From Nitrobacter sp051535215 (GTDB lineage: Bacteria; Pseudomonadota; Alphaproteobacteria; Rhizobiales; Xanthobacteraceae): 64,000 nt of DNA. The stretch's first letter is position 1. Every line of letters begins with the position of its first letter. The position numbers and the translations under genes are program-made. The DNA lies in NCBI RefSeq assembly GCF_051535215.1, contig NZ_JBPPLY010000001.1, positions 310,001 to 374,000 on the forward strand, written 5' to 3'. Under the pieces are notes generated by a model, which saw only the letters and a program-made list of their open reading frames with translations, ran no database searches and was not told the origin of the DNA. Below, piece by piece: positions 9,007 through 17,523 of this stretch.

Positions 9007-9510
9007 GGATCTTGCTCCGATCATCGCAGATGCCCTGTGCATCTTCTCAAAGAGGCCATGAACAACCCCTGAGCGAAAGTGACCCAAATTATGGCGAGGT
9101 TTTGATGGTAGCCTGTCCGACAATCGATCAGTAAGTTGGAATTCTCCAGCTTTGCGTGGCATAGCAACTGAGCAAGCTGAGGGCGAAAACCCAGTGTGGT
9201 CAGGCGATGTTCGTCACTTGCCGATTTTTAAGACGCGATGACGACCCAGCTTCAATCCAAGCTTGCCAACTTAGCTGAAACTTAGAAAGTCGCGCGAGTG
9301 GGCGACCCGATTCAAAGGCTTCTAACGCCCCACCCGTAGCCGACTTAGCAAATCGAATAAATGCCGAAACGACGCGAATGGTCGTTGGAACGCCAGCATG
9401 GTGGCCTGCTCCGACGCCCCTCCATGTTGGATAGCGGCTGCTTTTGCGTCGGTAGGGCAATTGCCGGTATTGCCAGGTGGAAGGCTCACCCTTGGCTTGA
9501 GGCGTTCGCG
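9007..9510. other. Intergenic region upstream of the pseudo-caspase gene
   Basis: About 500 bases without a supported gene. The region holds the direct-repeat regulatory site at 9269-9285 (minus orientation) and a lone ACTTAG half-site at 9343-9348. Confidence 0.5.
9269..9285 (-). promoter_or_regulatory. CTAAGT direct-repeat site A (upstream of pseudo-caspase)
   Basis: The minus strand reads CTAAGT-TTCAG-CTAAGT, two identical hexamers with an 11-bp period, as expected for a tandem OmpR/PhoB-family dimer site. Related sites stand upstream of nine other starts in this window. Confidence 0.55.
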
Positions 9511-9828
9511 TCAGTACCGTCCTCGGTAATAGCGTTCGTCGCATTCGGCAACATAGATGCGTCCATCAGGGGCGCGGTAGCGGCACATTGGCGGACCGCC
9601 TGGACGCGGGTTGGTTGAATCGGCGACGGCCGCTCCGAGCAAAGCACCGGCGCCTGCGCCGAGGAGCGTACTTCCAGTATTTCCGCCAATGGCCTGACCA
9701 AGGAGTGCGCCCGTGGCCCCGCCCAGAACGGCGCCAGTAGCGGTGCGCTGCTCTCCATAGGTCTGCGCGCAGCCCGCCAGGACTGCCCCGAGCAGGGCGA
9801 TAAACGCTGTGGTCTTCAGATTTGCCAT
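9511..9828 (-). CDS. Small glycine-zipper lipoprotein
   Basis: A 105-residue protein with a lipoprotein signal (TTAFIALLGAVLAGC; lipobox LAGC, lipidated Cys near residue 20). A glycine-zipper segment follows (AVLGGATGALLGQAIGG and GAGAGALLGAAVA), able to insert into a membrane as a hairpin. The C-terminus (CRYRAPDGRIYVAEC) has a Cys pair. This architecture is common in outer-membrane lipoproteins of Rhizobiales (Rick_17kDa/YMGG-like). The role is probably structural in the envelope. Confidence 0.8.
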   Translation of the reverse strand: MANLKTTAFIALLGAVLAGCAQTYGEQRTATGAVLGGATGALLGQAIGGNTGSTLLGAGAGALLGAAVADSTNPRPGGPPMCRYRAPDGRIYVAECDERYYRGRY

Positions 9829-9928
9829 GAATGGAGCCCCTACGATGGTGGGGCACGACGGCTACGCTGCCGTGCCAGAGAATGATGATAGTATCTGATT
9901 ATCCGGTGAATACTTGCTTATCGGCACA

Positions 9929-10237
9929 TCAATCGTCATCGTTCCAGCGACGATGCCAGCCGCCATGCCACCCCCGATCATGTGGCCAGCCGTAATAGCC
10001 ATTCCCATGCCGGTAGCGGCGCCAACGCCAGTCATCGTCGTCGTCACGATAGTAGCGGTAAGCGCGATCGTAATCCCGACTCCACCAGCAGCGGCCCCAT
10101 TCATTACAAACCCAACGAACCTGATCCACATTGGATGCTGTGGGCAGCGCCGGAGCGCCCGGCATCGCATTGGCGGCTGTCATGGGCAGGCCACCCAGGG
10201 CCGCAGCACACGTAACAACCAGAAACATCTTTCGCAT
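9929..10237 (-). CDS. Small secreted Trp/Arg/Asp-rich protein
   Basis: The ATG at 10237 follows GGAGGCTTCA and opens a signal peptide (MRKMFLVVTCAAALGGLPMT, cleavage near ANA). The mature part is about 80 residues, rich in Trp, Tyr, Arg, His and Asp (YYRDDDDDWRWRRYRHGNGY), as in many uncharacterised small exported proteins of Bradyrhizobium-like bacteria. Function unknown; metal binding by the His/Asp clusters is possible. Confidence 0.7.
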   Translation of the reverse strand: MRKMFLVVTCAAALGGLPMTAANAMPGAPALPTASNVDQVRWVCNEWGRCWWSRDYDRAYRYYRDDDDDWRWRRYRHGNGYYGWPHDRGWHGGWHRRWNDDD

Positions 10238-10481
10238 TGAAGCCTCCATCGGTTGCTAAGTGCAGCATAGAGCGTGCCGAATGAACCATGGTTGAATGGA
10301 TTACGGTTCGATCGTGGTAAAATGTGGGAAAGTTGGGAGCTTTCGATAGCGCCCTCAGGGCCAGCCGAAACATTGGCCAGCAGATCTTCGATTCGATCAA
10401 CAGAGCAATGCATCAACATTGGATGGACGATCACCCGTCGCTGTCCTGGTACGCGCTTTGGCCGAGCGCTCGTCATCATCT

Positions 10482-10697
10482 TCATGAGATACTTCGATGT
10501 CTGGCCTCACGGGCGGTTGCTTCGACCAGAAGTGCGAGACACCCAAGGAGAAGGACGGCGCCGCCCAAAAGCGGATCGACATGTCCCGCAAGGAGAGCAG
10601 CCACGATCGCGACCAGTACCAGCATCGCCGCAGTCAGCTTCGCGTCGGCGAGGAACATGCCGAAAAGCTCCTTGGCAACATCGACGAGAATACTCAT
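10482..10697 (-). CDS. Small two-helix membrane protein
   Basis: A 71-residue protein starting MSILVDVAKELFGMFLADAK, with two hydrophobic segments (LTAAMLVLVAIVAALLAG and PLLGGAVLLLGCLALLV). Its ATG overlaps the stop of the upstream membrane-protein gene (ATGA at 10694-10697), so the two are translated together. Family not recognised; perhaps an accessory subunit of the upstream transporter-like protein. Confidence 0.65.
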   Translation of the reverse strand: MSILVDVAKELFGMFLADAKLTAAMLVLVAIVAALLAGHVDPLLGGAVLLLGCLALLVEATAREARHRSIS

Positions 10698-11455
10698 CGT
10701 GCGGTCACCGGGCGCGGGTGAACGCGTCGAAGCGTAGCCGCCGTTGCGAGAGCGACAACCAAGAACAGCGCGGCAAAGGCAATCAAGGCGATGTCGTGAC
10801 CGGGCCAATCAATGCCCAGACCCTCGCCTGTCCAGAAAACGCCGAAGGCGGACAGCATGACGCCGACGCCGAATTTCAGGGTGTTCTCGGGAACCTTCGC
10901 CAGCGGTCTGTGAACAGCGACACCCACCGTCAAAACGGCAAGGCAGGCTGCGAGCGCGCCGAATGCGGCGGGCCACAGCAAACCACGGCCCGCACCAACT
11001 GCGATGACGATAAACGCAACCTCAAGTCCTTCGAGCAGCACTGCCTTGAATGCCGCCAGACCAGCGATCCAATCGAGTGAGGCTCGTCGCTGATTGGCCG
11101 TCTTCGACAATTGAGTCGACTCGGATGTGAAAATGGCGTCCTCGTCGTGCAGGGCGATGACGCCGGCCGCCCGCAGGATCGCTTTGCGCAGCCATCCCAT
11201 GCCGAACAGAAGAAGGAGCACACCGATGACAAGCTGGAGAAGCTGGATCGGGACGCGGCCGAGTAACGGGCCGAGAAGCACGACCGCGAGGCCGAGTACG
11301 GCGAGAGCCGAAAGCGTGCCGAGGACTGCCGGTCGCCAACCGCGCAACGTGCCAACCGCGAGGACGATCGTGAACGCCTCCACGACCTCAACGAGCGAGG
11401 CGAGGAACGCGGAGCCGATAGCCGGCGCTGCAACACTCCAGGTTGCCGCATCCAT
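10694..11455 (-). CDS. COG4280-like polytopic membrane protein, transporter-like
   Basis: A 253-residue protein with about seven membrane segments in two related halves. The halves share an acidic motif in a helix: SLVEVVEAFTIVLAVG near the start and LEGLEVAFIVIAVG in the middle. These resemble the REGLE motif of FTR1 iron permeases, although overall similarity points to the uncharacterised COG4280 family. The paired Glu residues in membrane helices suggest cation transport (inference). It forms an operon with the 71-residue protein and is divergent from an RpiR regulator. Confidence 0.6.
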   Translation of the reverse strand: MDAATWSVAAPAIGSAFLASLVEVVEAFTIVLAVGTLRGWRPAVLGTLSALAVLGLAVVLLGPLLGRVPIQLLQLVIGVLLLLFGMGWLRKAILRAAGVIALHDEDAIFTSESTQLSKTANQRRASLDWIAGLAAFKAVLLEGLEVAFIVIAVGAGRGLLWPAAFGALAACLAVLTVGVAVHRPLAKVPENTLKFGVGVMLSAFGVFWTGEGLGIDWPGHDIALIAFAALFLVVALATAATLRRVHPRPVTAR

Positions 11456-11473
11456 TCAACACCTCACGGCTTT

Positions 11474-11518
11474 GTAGTATTTACGACTTTATAGTATAAT
11501 TCTCGTAGTAATTATGAC
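11474..11518. promoter_or_regulatory. Divergent promoter with repeated operator candidate between COG4280-like gene and rpiR-type gene
   Basis: GTAGTATTTACGAC (11474-11487) and GTAGTAATTATGAC (11505-11518) match at 12 of 14 positions and start 31 bases apart, about three helical turns. A third TAGTATAAT lies between them. TATAAT at 11495-11500 could be the -10 element of the plus-strand gene. The repeats overlap the promoter and are a plausible autoregulatory site for the RpiR-type protein. Confidence 0.45.
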
Positions 11519-11545
11519 GGTTTCAAGGAAGCTGGCCCAAGAAAG

Positions 11546-12433
11546 TTGACCGACGTGACGATCACGTTTGATGAACGAGTTGCAGACCGTTTCGAGCGGA
11601 TGAGCCCTGCGGAGCAGCGTGTGATCCGATTCTTTCAGGAAAATCGGGAGGAAGTGCTGATCGCCTCGGCAGCAGCATTGGCCGCCAGGGCGAAGACCAG
11701 CGACGCTACGATTGTGCGGGCGGCAAAGGCGCTTGGCTTTGCCGGGCTCGACGATCTACGCCGCACCCTTGCCGGCGAGCTGCGCAGTTTACTCACTCCG
11801 GCCGGGCGGCTGACGCGAACACTCAATGAGGTCGGCCCAAGTCTTTCTAACGCGTTCGAGATGACGCTCGAGATTCATCTTCGATCGCTCGAAAGCCTCC
11901 GTCGCACCATCACCGCCGATCAGTTTGAGAGGGCTGTAAACAGCATCACCAAAGCGCGGCGCGTTCTGGTCTTCGGCCTCGGGCCGTCGAGCGCCATGGC
12001 AGCCTATCTCGTGATCCAGCTTGGGCGCTTTGATCTGGATGCGAGGAGTCTGACCAACACTGGCCTCCTGTTCGCCGATGACCTACGGAAGCTGCGCGAA
12101 GGCGATCTCGTCGTCGTCCTGGCCTACGGGCGCGTCTATGCGGAACTGGCAGTCCTCCTTGAGGAAATTCAACGGCGCCGGCTGGCGTCGCTGCTCCTGA
12201 CGGATACTCTCGCTGCCAGGCTGCGGCGCCGCGTCGATCTCGTTCTGCCCGTGGCACGAGGGCGCGCTGATTTGCTGAGCATGCATACGGCCACGCTTGG
12301 ATTGATCGAGGCGCTTCTGGTCGGAATCGTAGCAACAAGGCCGCGTCGAACGCTCGCCAGCCTGAAAAAATTAAACCAATTACGCGAAAGACTGGCCGGA
12401 AAGGGTGCGGATTTACCGATGTCAGGCTCGTAA
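11546..12433 (+). CDS. MurR/RpiR-family transcriptional regulator
   Basis: A 295-residue regulator. Residues 15-85 form an RpiR-type helix-turn-helix (AEQRVIRFFQENREEVLIAS, then RAKTSDATIVRAAKALGFAG). Residues 125-260 form a SIS sugar-phosphate-binding domain (VLVFGLGPSSAMAAYL, VVVLAYGR). RpiR proteins respond to phosphosugars. The start is uncertain: TTG at 11546 or GTG at 11555. It is divergent from the COG4280-like operon and probably controls it through the repeats between them. Confidence 0.85.
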   Translation: MTDVTITFDERVADRFERMSPAEQRVIRFFQENREEVLIASAAALAARAKTSDATIVRAAKALGFAGLDDLRRTLAGELRSLLTPAGRLTRTLNEVGPSLSNAFEMTLEIHLRSLESLRRTITADQFERAVNSITKARRVLVFGLGPSSAMAAYLVIQLGRFDLDARSLTNTGLLFADDLRKLREGDLVVVLAYGRVYAELAVLLEEIQRRRLASLLLTDTLAARLRRRVDLVLPVARGRADLLSMHTATLGLIEALLVGIVATRPRRTLASLKKLNQLRERLAGKGADLPMSGS

Positions 12434-12502
12434 ACTCGCTGAAGGATGTGCCTCGTGGATCAGGAGATGTCCGCTCAGCAGAATCGGGTGCTGATGATTT
12501 CG

Positions 12503-12519
12503 CTCATTTCCAGCTAACC
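12503..12519 (+). promoter_or_regulatory. Direct-repeat site J (upstream of the OmpR-type regulator)
   Basis: CTCATT-TCCAG-CTAACC, period 11 bp, 144 bases before the response-regulator start. It is a diverged member of the CTAAGT family and would fit autoregulation. Confidence 0.35.
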
Positions 12520-12662
12520 CAGCGACCCTAAGATTGTTCACCCAATGATCGATGGACGATTGCAGCTTTACGTCCCGCCACGTTATCCATGCATGTCGGC
12601 GACGATGCAAAGGATCCTCGAAGATATGTTATCGCAGGCGTGTTACGCGGTCCGGAGATGAA

Positions 12663-13328
12663 ATGCGTGTTCTGTTGATCGAAGATGACCGCATGATCGG
12701 CGACAGTCTGATCGTGGCGCTGAAGCATGAAGGAATGACGGTCGACTGGGTTCGCACCGGCGCCGATGGTGAGGACGCGCTGGCCAACGGCGGTCACGGG
12801 CTCATTTTGCTGGATATCGGCTTGCCTGGTCGGTCTGGCGTCGATCTGCTGAAAGATGCACGGCGAGCAGGCAATTCCACACCCGTTCTCATCATCACCG
12901 CACGCGATGGCGTCGATGATCGCATCATCGGCCTGGATGTCGGTGCTGACGACTATATCGTGAAGCCGTTCGAAATGCGCGAGCTTCTGGCGCGGATGCG
13001 GGCGGTGTTGCGCCGCCATGCCGGCGCCGCTCAATCCATCCTGATTGCCGGTGATGTCACGCTGGATCTCGAAAGCCACGAAGCGACCTATCGTGGGACA
13101 ACGGCCGTGCTTCCGGCGCGTGAATTCGCGCTGATGCACGCTCTGGCCGAGAGACCCGGCGCAATTTTACCGCGATCGCGCATCGAGGAGCGCATTTATG
13201 GTTGGGGTGAGGAAGTGGAGAGCAACGCGATCGACTTCCTGATCCACTCGATACGGAAAAAATTCGACAAAGACGTCGTTCGCAATGTCCGCGGCGCCGG
13301 ATGGATGATCCCGCGGAGCGCGCGATGA
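12663..13328 (+). CDS. OmpR-family response regulator (TctD/QseB-like)
   Basis: A 221-residue protein starting at 12663 behind GGAGATGAA. The receiver is intact: acidic pair E7/D8/D9, phosphoacceptor D51 (LILLDIGLPG), T79 and K101 (VKPFE). The C-terminus is a winged-helix Trans_reg_C domain (SNAIDFLIHSIRKKF, VRNVRGAGWMI). The ATG of the downstream kinase gene overlaps its stop. It is the best candidate to bind the 11-bp-period CTAAGT repeats spread over 9-25 kb (inference). Confidence 0.93.
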   Translation: MRVLLIEDDRMIGDSLIVALKHEGMTVDWVRTGADGEDALANGGHGLILLDIGLPGRSGVDLLKDARRAGNSTPVLIITARDGVDDRIIGLDVGADDYIVKPFEMRELLARMRAVLRRHAGAAQSILIAGDVTLDLESHEATYRGTTAVLPAREFALMHALAERPGAILPRSRIEERIYGWGEEVESNAIDFLIHSIRKKFDKDVVRNVRGAGWMIPRSAR

Positions 13329-14623
13329 TCTCAATACGACGGGCCGCGCTGATCTGGATGACGGCCGTCTTGACGATTGTCGGGGCAGTCGCGTTCATCG
13401 CCGCATACGTGATCGCGCAACAGGAAGTGGCTGACTTTCTTGACGGCCAACTCCGGCAGATCGCCAACAACGTCGGTGACAACGTGATGTTAACGCCTGC
13501 GCCAACTGAGCCACAGGATCCCGAGGATGAACTTGTTGTCGAGGTGTGGTCCCGCGCCGGAGCGCTTTTGCGCCGAACGCCGAACGCACCTTCGGTTCCG
13601 CGCCTGAATTCGGCAGGTTTTGCGACCATCGACGCAGGGGGAGTATCCTGGCGTGTGTATCAGGCGCGAGATGCCGATCGAACGGTGCAAATCGCGCAAC
13701 AGATGGAGGTTCGTCGGGAAATAGCGGCCTCGGCGGCAATCCAGGCAGGAATCCCAATCCTGATTCTTATTCCGTTGGCCTGGCTGGTCGTCGGGTGGTC
13801 CGTCGGGCAATTGACCGGCCGATTGCAGCGCCTCGCAGAGAATATCGCTGGGAAAAGCCTCGACAGTCGAGCGCCCGTACCAATAGCTGACGTGCCGGCC
13901 GAAATCGTACCGTTGGTCGAGGCGATGAATGGGCTCACCAACCGGCTGCGCGACGCCCTGGACCAACAAAAGCGTTTTGTCGCCGATGCAGCTCATGAGC
14001 TTCGCACGCCGTTGACCGCTCTTCAAATTCAAGTCGACAATCTGGATGCACGGCACAATGATACAGACCCCGCATCCACCACGAAGCTACGGGATGGCTT
14101 GGCGCGCGCTCGTCGATTGGTCGAGCAATTGCTCCGTCTTGCGCGTTCAGACGAACCAGAGAACGCCCCAACACGAGAAGTCATCGAGCTCTCGAACGTC
14201 GTGATGCAATGCGTAGCGGATATGATTACGATAGCCGAATCCAAGGGCGTGGATCTCGGCATCGTGCAATCCGACCCGGTATCGATCGTGGGCTCACGCA
14301 GCGATCTTGCGCTTCTTTTCGGCAACCTGATCGACAATGCGGTTCGCTATACGCCGAAAGGCGGTGTCGTGAACGTCTCTATTCGGCGGCTGAACGGCAG
14401 GTTCGTCGTCGAGGTGACGGATACCGGCTCGGGCGTGGCGGAGGCTGATATTCCGCGCCTGTTCGACCGCTTCTTCCGAGCCGCGCCGTTGGACGTTGAA
14501 GGTAGCGGTTTAGGTCTGGCAATCGCAGCCTCTGTGGCCAGATGTCATGGCTTTCAAATCGAGATCGTCAACGGCCCGGATCGCCAAGGATTGATCGCGC
14601 GCGTATCAGGCTCCGTTTCTTGA
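13325..14623 (+). CDS. Sensor histidine kinase, partner of the OmpR-type regulator
   Basis: A 432-residue protein whose start overlaps the regulator stop (ATGA at 13325-13328). Two membrane helices (about residues 8-30 and 138-160) flank a periplasmic sensor of roughly 105 residues. Then come a HAMP-like linker, a HisKA domain with phosphorylated H224 (DAAHELRTPLTAL), and a HATPase with N box (NLIDNAVRYTP), G1 (DTGSG) and G2 (GSGLGLAIA). The sensed signal is unknown. Confidence 0.93.
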   Translation: MISIRRAALIWMTAVLTIVGAVAFIAAYVIAQQEVADFLDGQLRQIANNVGDNVMLTPAPTEPQDPEDELVVEVWSRAGALLRRTPNAPSVPRLNSAGFATIDAGGVSWRVYQARDADRTVQIAQQMEVRREIAASAAIQAGIPILILIPLAWLVVGWSVGQLTGRLQRLAENIAGKSLDSRAPVPIADVPAEIVPLVEAMNGLTNRLRDALDQQKRFVADAAHELRTPLTALQIQVDNLDARHNDTDPASTTKLRDGLARARRLVEQLLRLARSDEPENAPTREVIELSNVVMQCVADMITIAESKGVDLGIVQSDPVSIVGSRSDLALLFGNLIDNAVRYTPKGGVVNVSIRRLNGRFVVEVTDTGSGVAEADIPRLFDRFFRAAPLDVEGSGLGLAIAASVARCHGFQIEIVNGPDRQGLIARVSGSVS

Positions 14624-14920
14624 CACAGCGCAGCTCGTTTATAGTTCTCGAGTGCCACAGCGTTTTGAGTAACGTTGACTGAACTCGCCGGATCATGTCG
14701 CAGCAGTCCTTCTCGCTTAAACAAGCGGAAGATCGAGCCGCCAATTTCGCTACTGGCGGGTTGCCTCCGTAGGCCCGGACAATCGATCCCTTGACAACCG
14801 ACATTACTCGAATTCCAGCGTCTGGATCACTTTGGCGCGCGTACGGCGCTAAAGCATCTGATTCAAAACACGTTGTTTGATGTTTTGAGTGTCGTACAGC
14901 GGTTCAGCTCCGGCTCACGA
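14624..14920. other. Gap between convergent genes
   Basis: About 300 bases between the kinase and the glycosyltransferase stops. A weak AT-rich hairpin is possible (CAAAACA at 14864-14870 with TGTTTTG at 14881-14887), which could end transcription. Nothing else seen. Confidence 0.35.
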
Positions 14921-16426
14921 TCAAAATTTGCATCCTGACATCGCAGCTTGTTTGGTCTTGGCCGAGAGAGGCGGCACTAGCATCGCTGCAACCTTTCGAG
15001 ACGGTCCCGGATACCCCCAGAGTCGCGTGGTCGCCTGAAATTCCAGGCAAGACCCACGACCAATGCGCTGGCGGGTCTGTTTCATCCAACTCATGCAGAC
15101 TGGATCGTCGCGGAAACATAAAGCGGTCCATCCATCACTGACCATAGGCGCATCCGGCGTTTCGAGGGGCCGATTGTAACGCGGGTGATCAGCACTGTAA
15201 AAAGCCGTTGCATAAATCAGCCCGTCGTCCCCGCCAACGCGAGATAGAGGTACGCCGAAGGCGGCACGCCAACGCTGCGTCACGACGGTGGCTGCTTCTT
15301 GATAGTAGTTGCGTCCCTCCTTGAAGGGATGCCAATTCCGGTAAAGCGCATGGAAGGGCGAGCCGACCAGAAAAATAAGCAGCAGGGAAAGCACGATCGC
15401 GGCAAGGTTCGTCGTATCTACCCGGTCGACAGGAAAACGTGTGGCGCAGACCGCAACCACGACAGGCATGAACAACGCCTGAAGGTGCCAAATCCCAGGG
15501 AGGCTACTTGAAAATGCGAGAGCGGTCGTACCCGCGAGCAGCACGGTTCCAACGAATATCATGGCCAGCAACCATAGCGATTCATCCAAGTTGGCGAGAT
15601 CGTGCAGCCATTCGTGCCAACGGAAGCGAATCATTGCGATCCACACAATCGTTGGCAAGATCATGAAACCGGCGATTCCGAGGAAAAATTTCGCCACATC
15701 GGATACGGACTCGGAGAACGGAAGTCCGGCGTGATCGAGCGCGTAATGGAAAGACGGTTCACCATGGGTCCGCAGCCAAAGAATGTGAGGCGATAGGGCG
15801 ATCAACCCGGCGACAATCGAAATCCAGGGCGCTTTTGAGCCGAAATATTGCGCACGGCGCGGATGGCAGAGCGCCGCAAAACAGAAGCCGGCAAGCAGAA
15901 ATACGGAATAGTATTTGCCGAGCATGGCCAGAGCGCCGAGCAGCCCCGCCAGCACTGACCAAAATATATCGCGCTTCTCAAATGACCGAAGGAATGCGTA
16001 GGTTGCCAGAGGCCACGCCGCAAGCAGGACGCTGTTGGCATTGAAGCGTTGCGCGTGAAAATCGTAGGCCGGGAGTAGAAACAATAATAAGAGAACAATG
16101 AGCCGCTTGTCGCCCCGCACGAACCGCCTTGCGATCAAGTCCACCGACCACAGCGCGACAGCCGCGTTCACCGTTGCCAGAAGCTGGAAGGACCAGTCGG
16201 CCTTGGGAAAAATTAAGGTCCAGCCGTGGACCACCCAACCCATCAGCGGCGGATGCTTGGCGTTTCCCCAGGCCCAATCTCGACCGACCGACCAGGTCTC
16301 CAACACATCCGGGTGCAGACCGGCATTCCAGTACGCCAAAACAAGCGTCAGGGTCCAAATAGCAACAAAGCCGACCAAGAACGCAGGAATAGCCCAACCT
16401 GGTTCAACTCCATCAAGCCAAAGCAT
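14921..16426 (-). CDS. GT39/ArnT-like membrane glycosyltransferase
   Basis: From ATG 16426 this is a 501-residue protein; the frame extends to an ATG at 16534 without a better ribosome-binding site. It has about ten membrane helices and an early acidic loop (LHPDVLETWSVGRDWAWGN, then KHPPLMGWV), as in dolichyl-phosphate-mannose/ArnT-type transferases that use polyprenyl-phosphate sugars at the periplasmic face. A soluble domain follows residue 400. Acceptor unknown; lipid A or another envelope glycan is plausible. Confidence 0.75.
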   Translation of the reverse strand: MLWLDGVEPGWAIPAFLVGFVAIWTLTLVLAYWNAGLHPDVLETWSVGRDWAWGNAKHPPLMGWVVHGWTLIFPKADWSFQLLATVNAAVALWSVDLIARRFVRGDKRLIVLLLLFLLPAYDFHAQRFNANSVLLAAWPLATYAFLRSFEKRDIFWSVLAGLLGALAMLGKYYSVFLLAGFCFAALCHPRRAQYFGSKAPWISIVAGLIALSPHILWLRTHGEPSFHYALDHAGLPFSESVSDVAKFFLGIAGFMILPTIVWIAMIRFRWHEWLHDLANLDESLWLLAMIFVGTVLLAGTTALAFSSSLPGIWHLQALFMPVVVAVCATRFPVDRVDTTNLAAIVLSLLLIFLVGSPFHALYRNWHPFKEGRNYYQEAATVVTQRWRAAFGVPLSRVGGDDGLIYATAFYSADHPRYNRPLETPDAPMVSDGWTALCFRDDPVCMSWMKQTRQRIGRGSCLEFQATTRLWGYPGPSRKVAAMLVPPLSAKTKQAAMSGCKF

Positions 16427-16550
16427 GATATTGCGACGCCAGGCTGTGGCGTAGCGATCCGACGGATACGAGATCGCTAGGTTCGATTGATATAACAAAT
16501 TGTCTGGGGGATCTTCGCGCAAGGGTGCCAACATTAAGGGAGGGACGACG

Positions 16551-16751
16551 ATGGGTTCAGAGATTTACCGCGACCATTGCCGGCAGAAGGTCAGATCAGT
16601 GTCTTTGCACCCGGCAGAGGCAGCCTTGCATTTGCAAACGACACAGATCGCACGATCGTATTTCCGCGATCGTGGACTCAGTCTGAAGCTGCGCGAGCGG
16701 TCAATTCTGACTCCGCGTCAGTTCGATCGCGCCGGCCTCGTCGTTCGATGA
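16551..16751 (+). CDS. Possible small protein (66 aa), unknown
   Basis: ATG at 16551 is preceded by a strong AAGGGAGGGACGACG ribosome-binding sequence. The product (MGSEIYRDHCRQKVRSVSLH...) is basic with no known domain. The good start signal is the main support; chance is possible. Confidence 0.35.
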   Translation: MGSEIYRDHCRQKVRSVSLHPAEAALHLQTTQIARSYFRDRGLSLKLRERSILTPRQFDRAGLVVR

Positions 16752-16778
16752 GATAGCGGCGACTCAGTCGGATCGAGA

Positions 16779-17081
16779 TCAATGGCAGATCCTGACGCGT
16801 GGGTAGACCCATCGGTCGCTATCGTCGTCCCAGTAGGCGCGGCCGCGGACCCAATGGCATTCTGATTCTTGCTCCGGCGTCACATAGATTTCTGCAGGAG
16901 GATCGTCGTATTCGTAGTGTGGGCCGGCTGCCGCTGCACCAAGCAATGCTCCTGCCGCCAAGCCGCCAATGACCCCGGCCGCTATTCCACCATCGTCTTC
17001 GCCAGCGTGCGCCGGGGGTGCAAAGACAGTGACCAGTGGTAACGTCGCCAAAACAAGAGCAATCCGCAGAACCCGTTGCAT
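16779..17081 (-). CDS. Small secreted glycine-zipper protein
   Basis: A 100-residue protein with a signal peptide (MQRVLRIALVLATLPLVTVF, cleavage after AHA). A glycine zipper follows (GGIAAGVIGGLAAGALLGAA), then a hydrophilic Cys-containing tail (ECHWVRGRAYWDDDSDRWVY). This layout resembles the 105-residue lipoprotein at 9511 but has no lipobox. Probably an envelope-associated stress protein. A CTAAGT-type site lies about 115 bases upstream. Confidence 0.75.
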   Translation of the reverse strand: MQRVLRIALVLATLPLVTVFAPPAHAGEDDGGIAAGVIGGLAAGALLGAAAAGPHYEYDDPPAEIYVTPEQESECHWVRGRAYWDDDSDRWVYPRVRICH

Positions 17082-17523
17082 TTATATTCTCCTATCGTAT
17101 CGCGAATAGCTCCGGCCTGCGCTCCGTCCATCACATGTATCGCCGGCCTCGAGCGATAATCGCCTCAACAGATCGGTCACTGATGTCCCTCGAAATTTAG
17201 CTCCGAATTAGTGCAGGGCTCCGCCGAACGATTTTCGATAGACTCCGCCGACCAGGATTGAGCGGTATGTTCGCCGAAGATTTCAGGAGCGCATACGATA
17301 GCGTTGACGCATGGAGTAATTGCCCATGGCTCTGCGTAAACGGCGATGCCGATCCCATCACTGGCAAAATCAGGCAGGGGTCATTGGTTTGTCCGCACCT
17401 GCGGTGCGCGCGTCGCGAGATCGCCTCATCGACGCTCATTTGCGGAGGCGCTCACCCGTCGCAAGCGTCGCTCTAACGATGGCGACAGGTGGCTCTTAAA
17501 TCCGCCCGCGCAACAAGGAATGG
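17082..17523. other. Intergenic region
   Basis: About 440 bases. The only feature supported is the direct-repeat site at 17194-17211. The small open frames on both strands have no ribosome-binding site or domain. Confidence 0.45.
17194..17211 (-). promoter_or_regulatory. Direct-repeat site B (upstream of the secreted glycine-zipper gene)
   Basis: The minus strand reads CTAATT-CGGAG-CTAAAT, period 11 bp, about 115 bases before the start at 17081. Confidence 0.45.
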
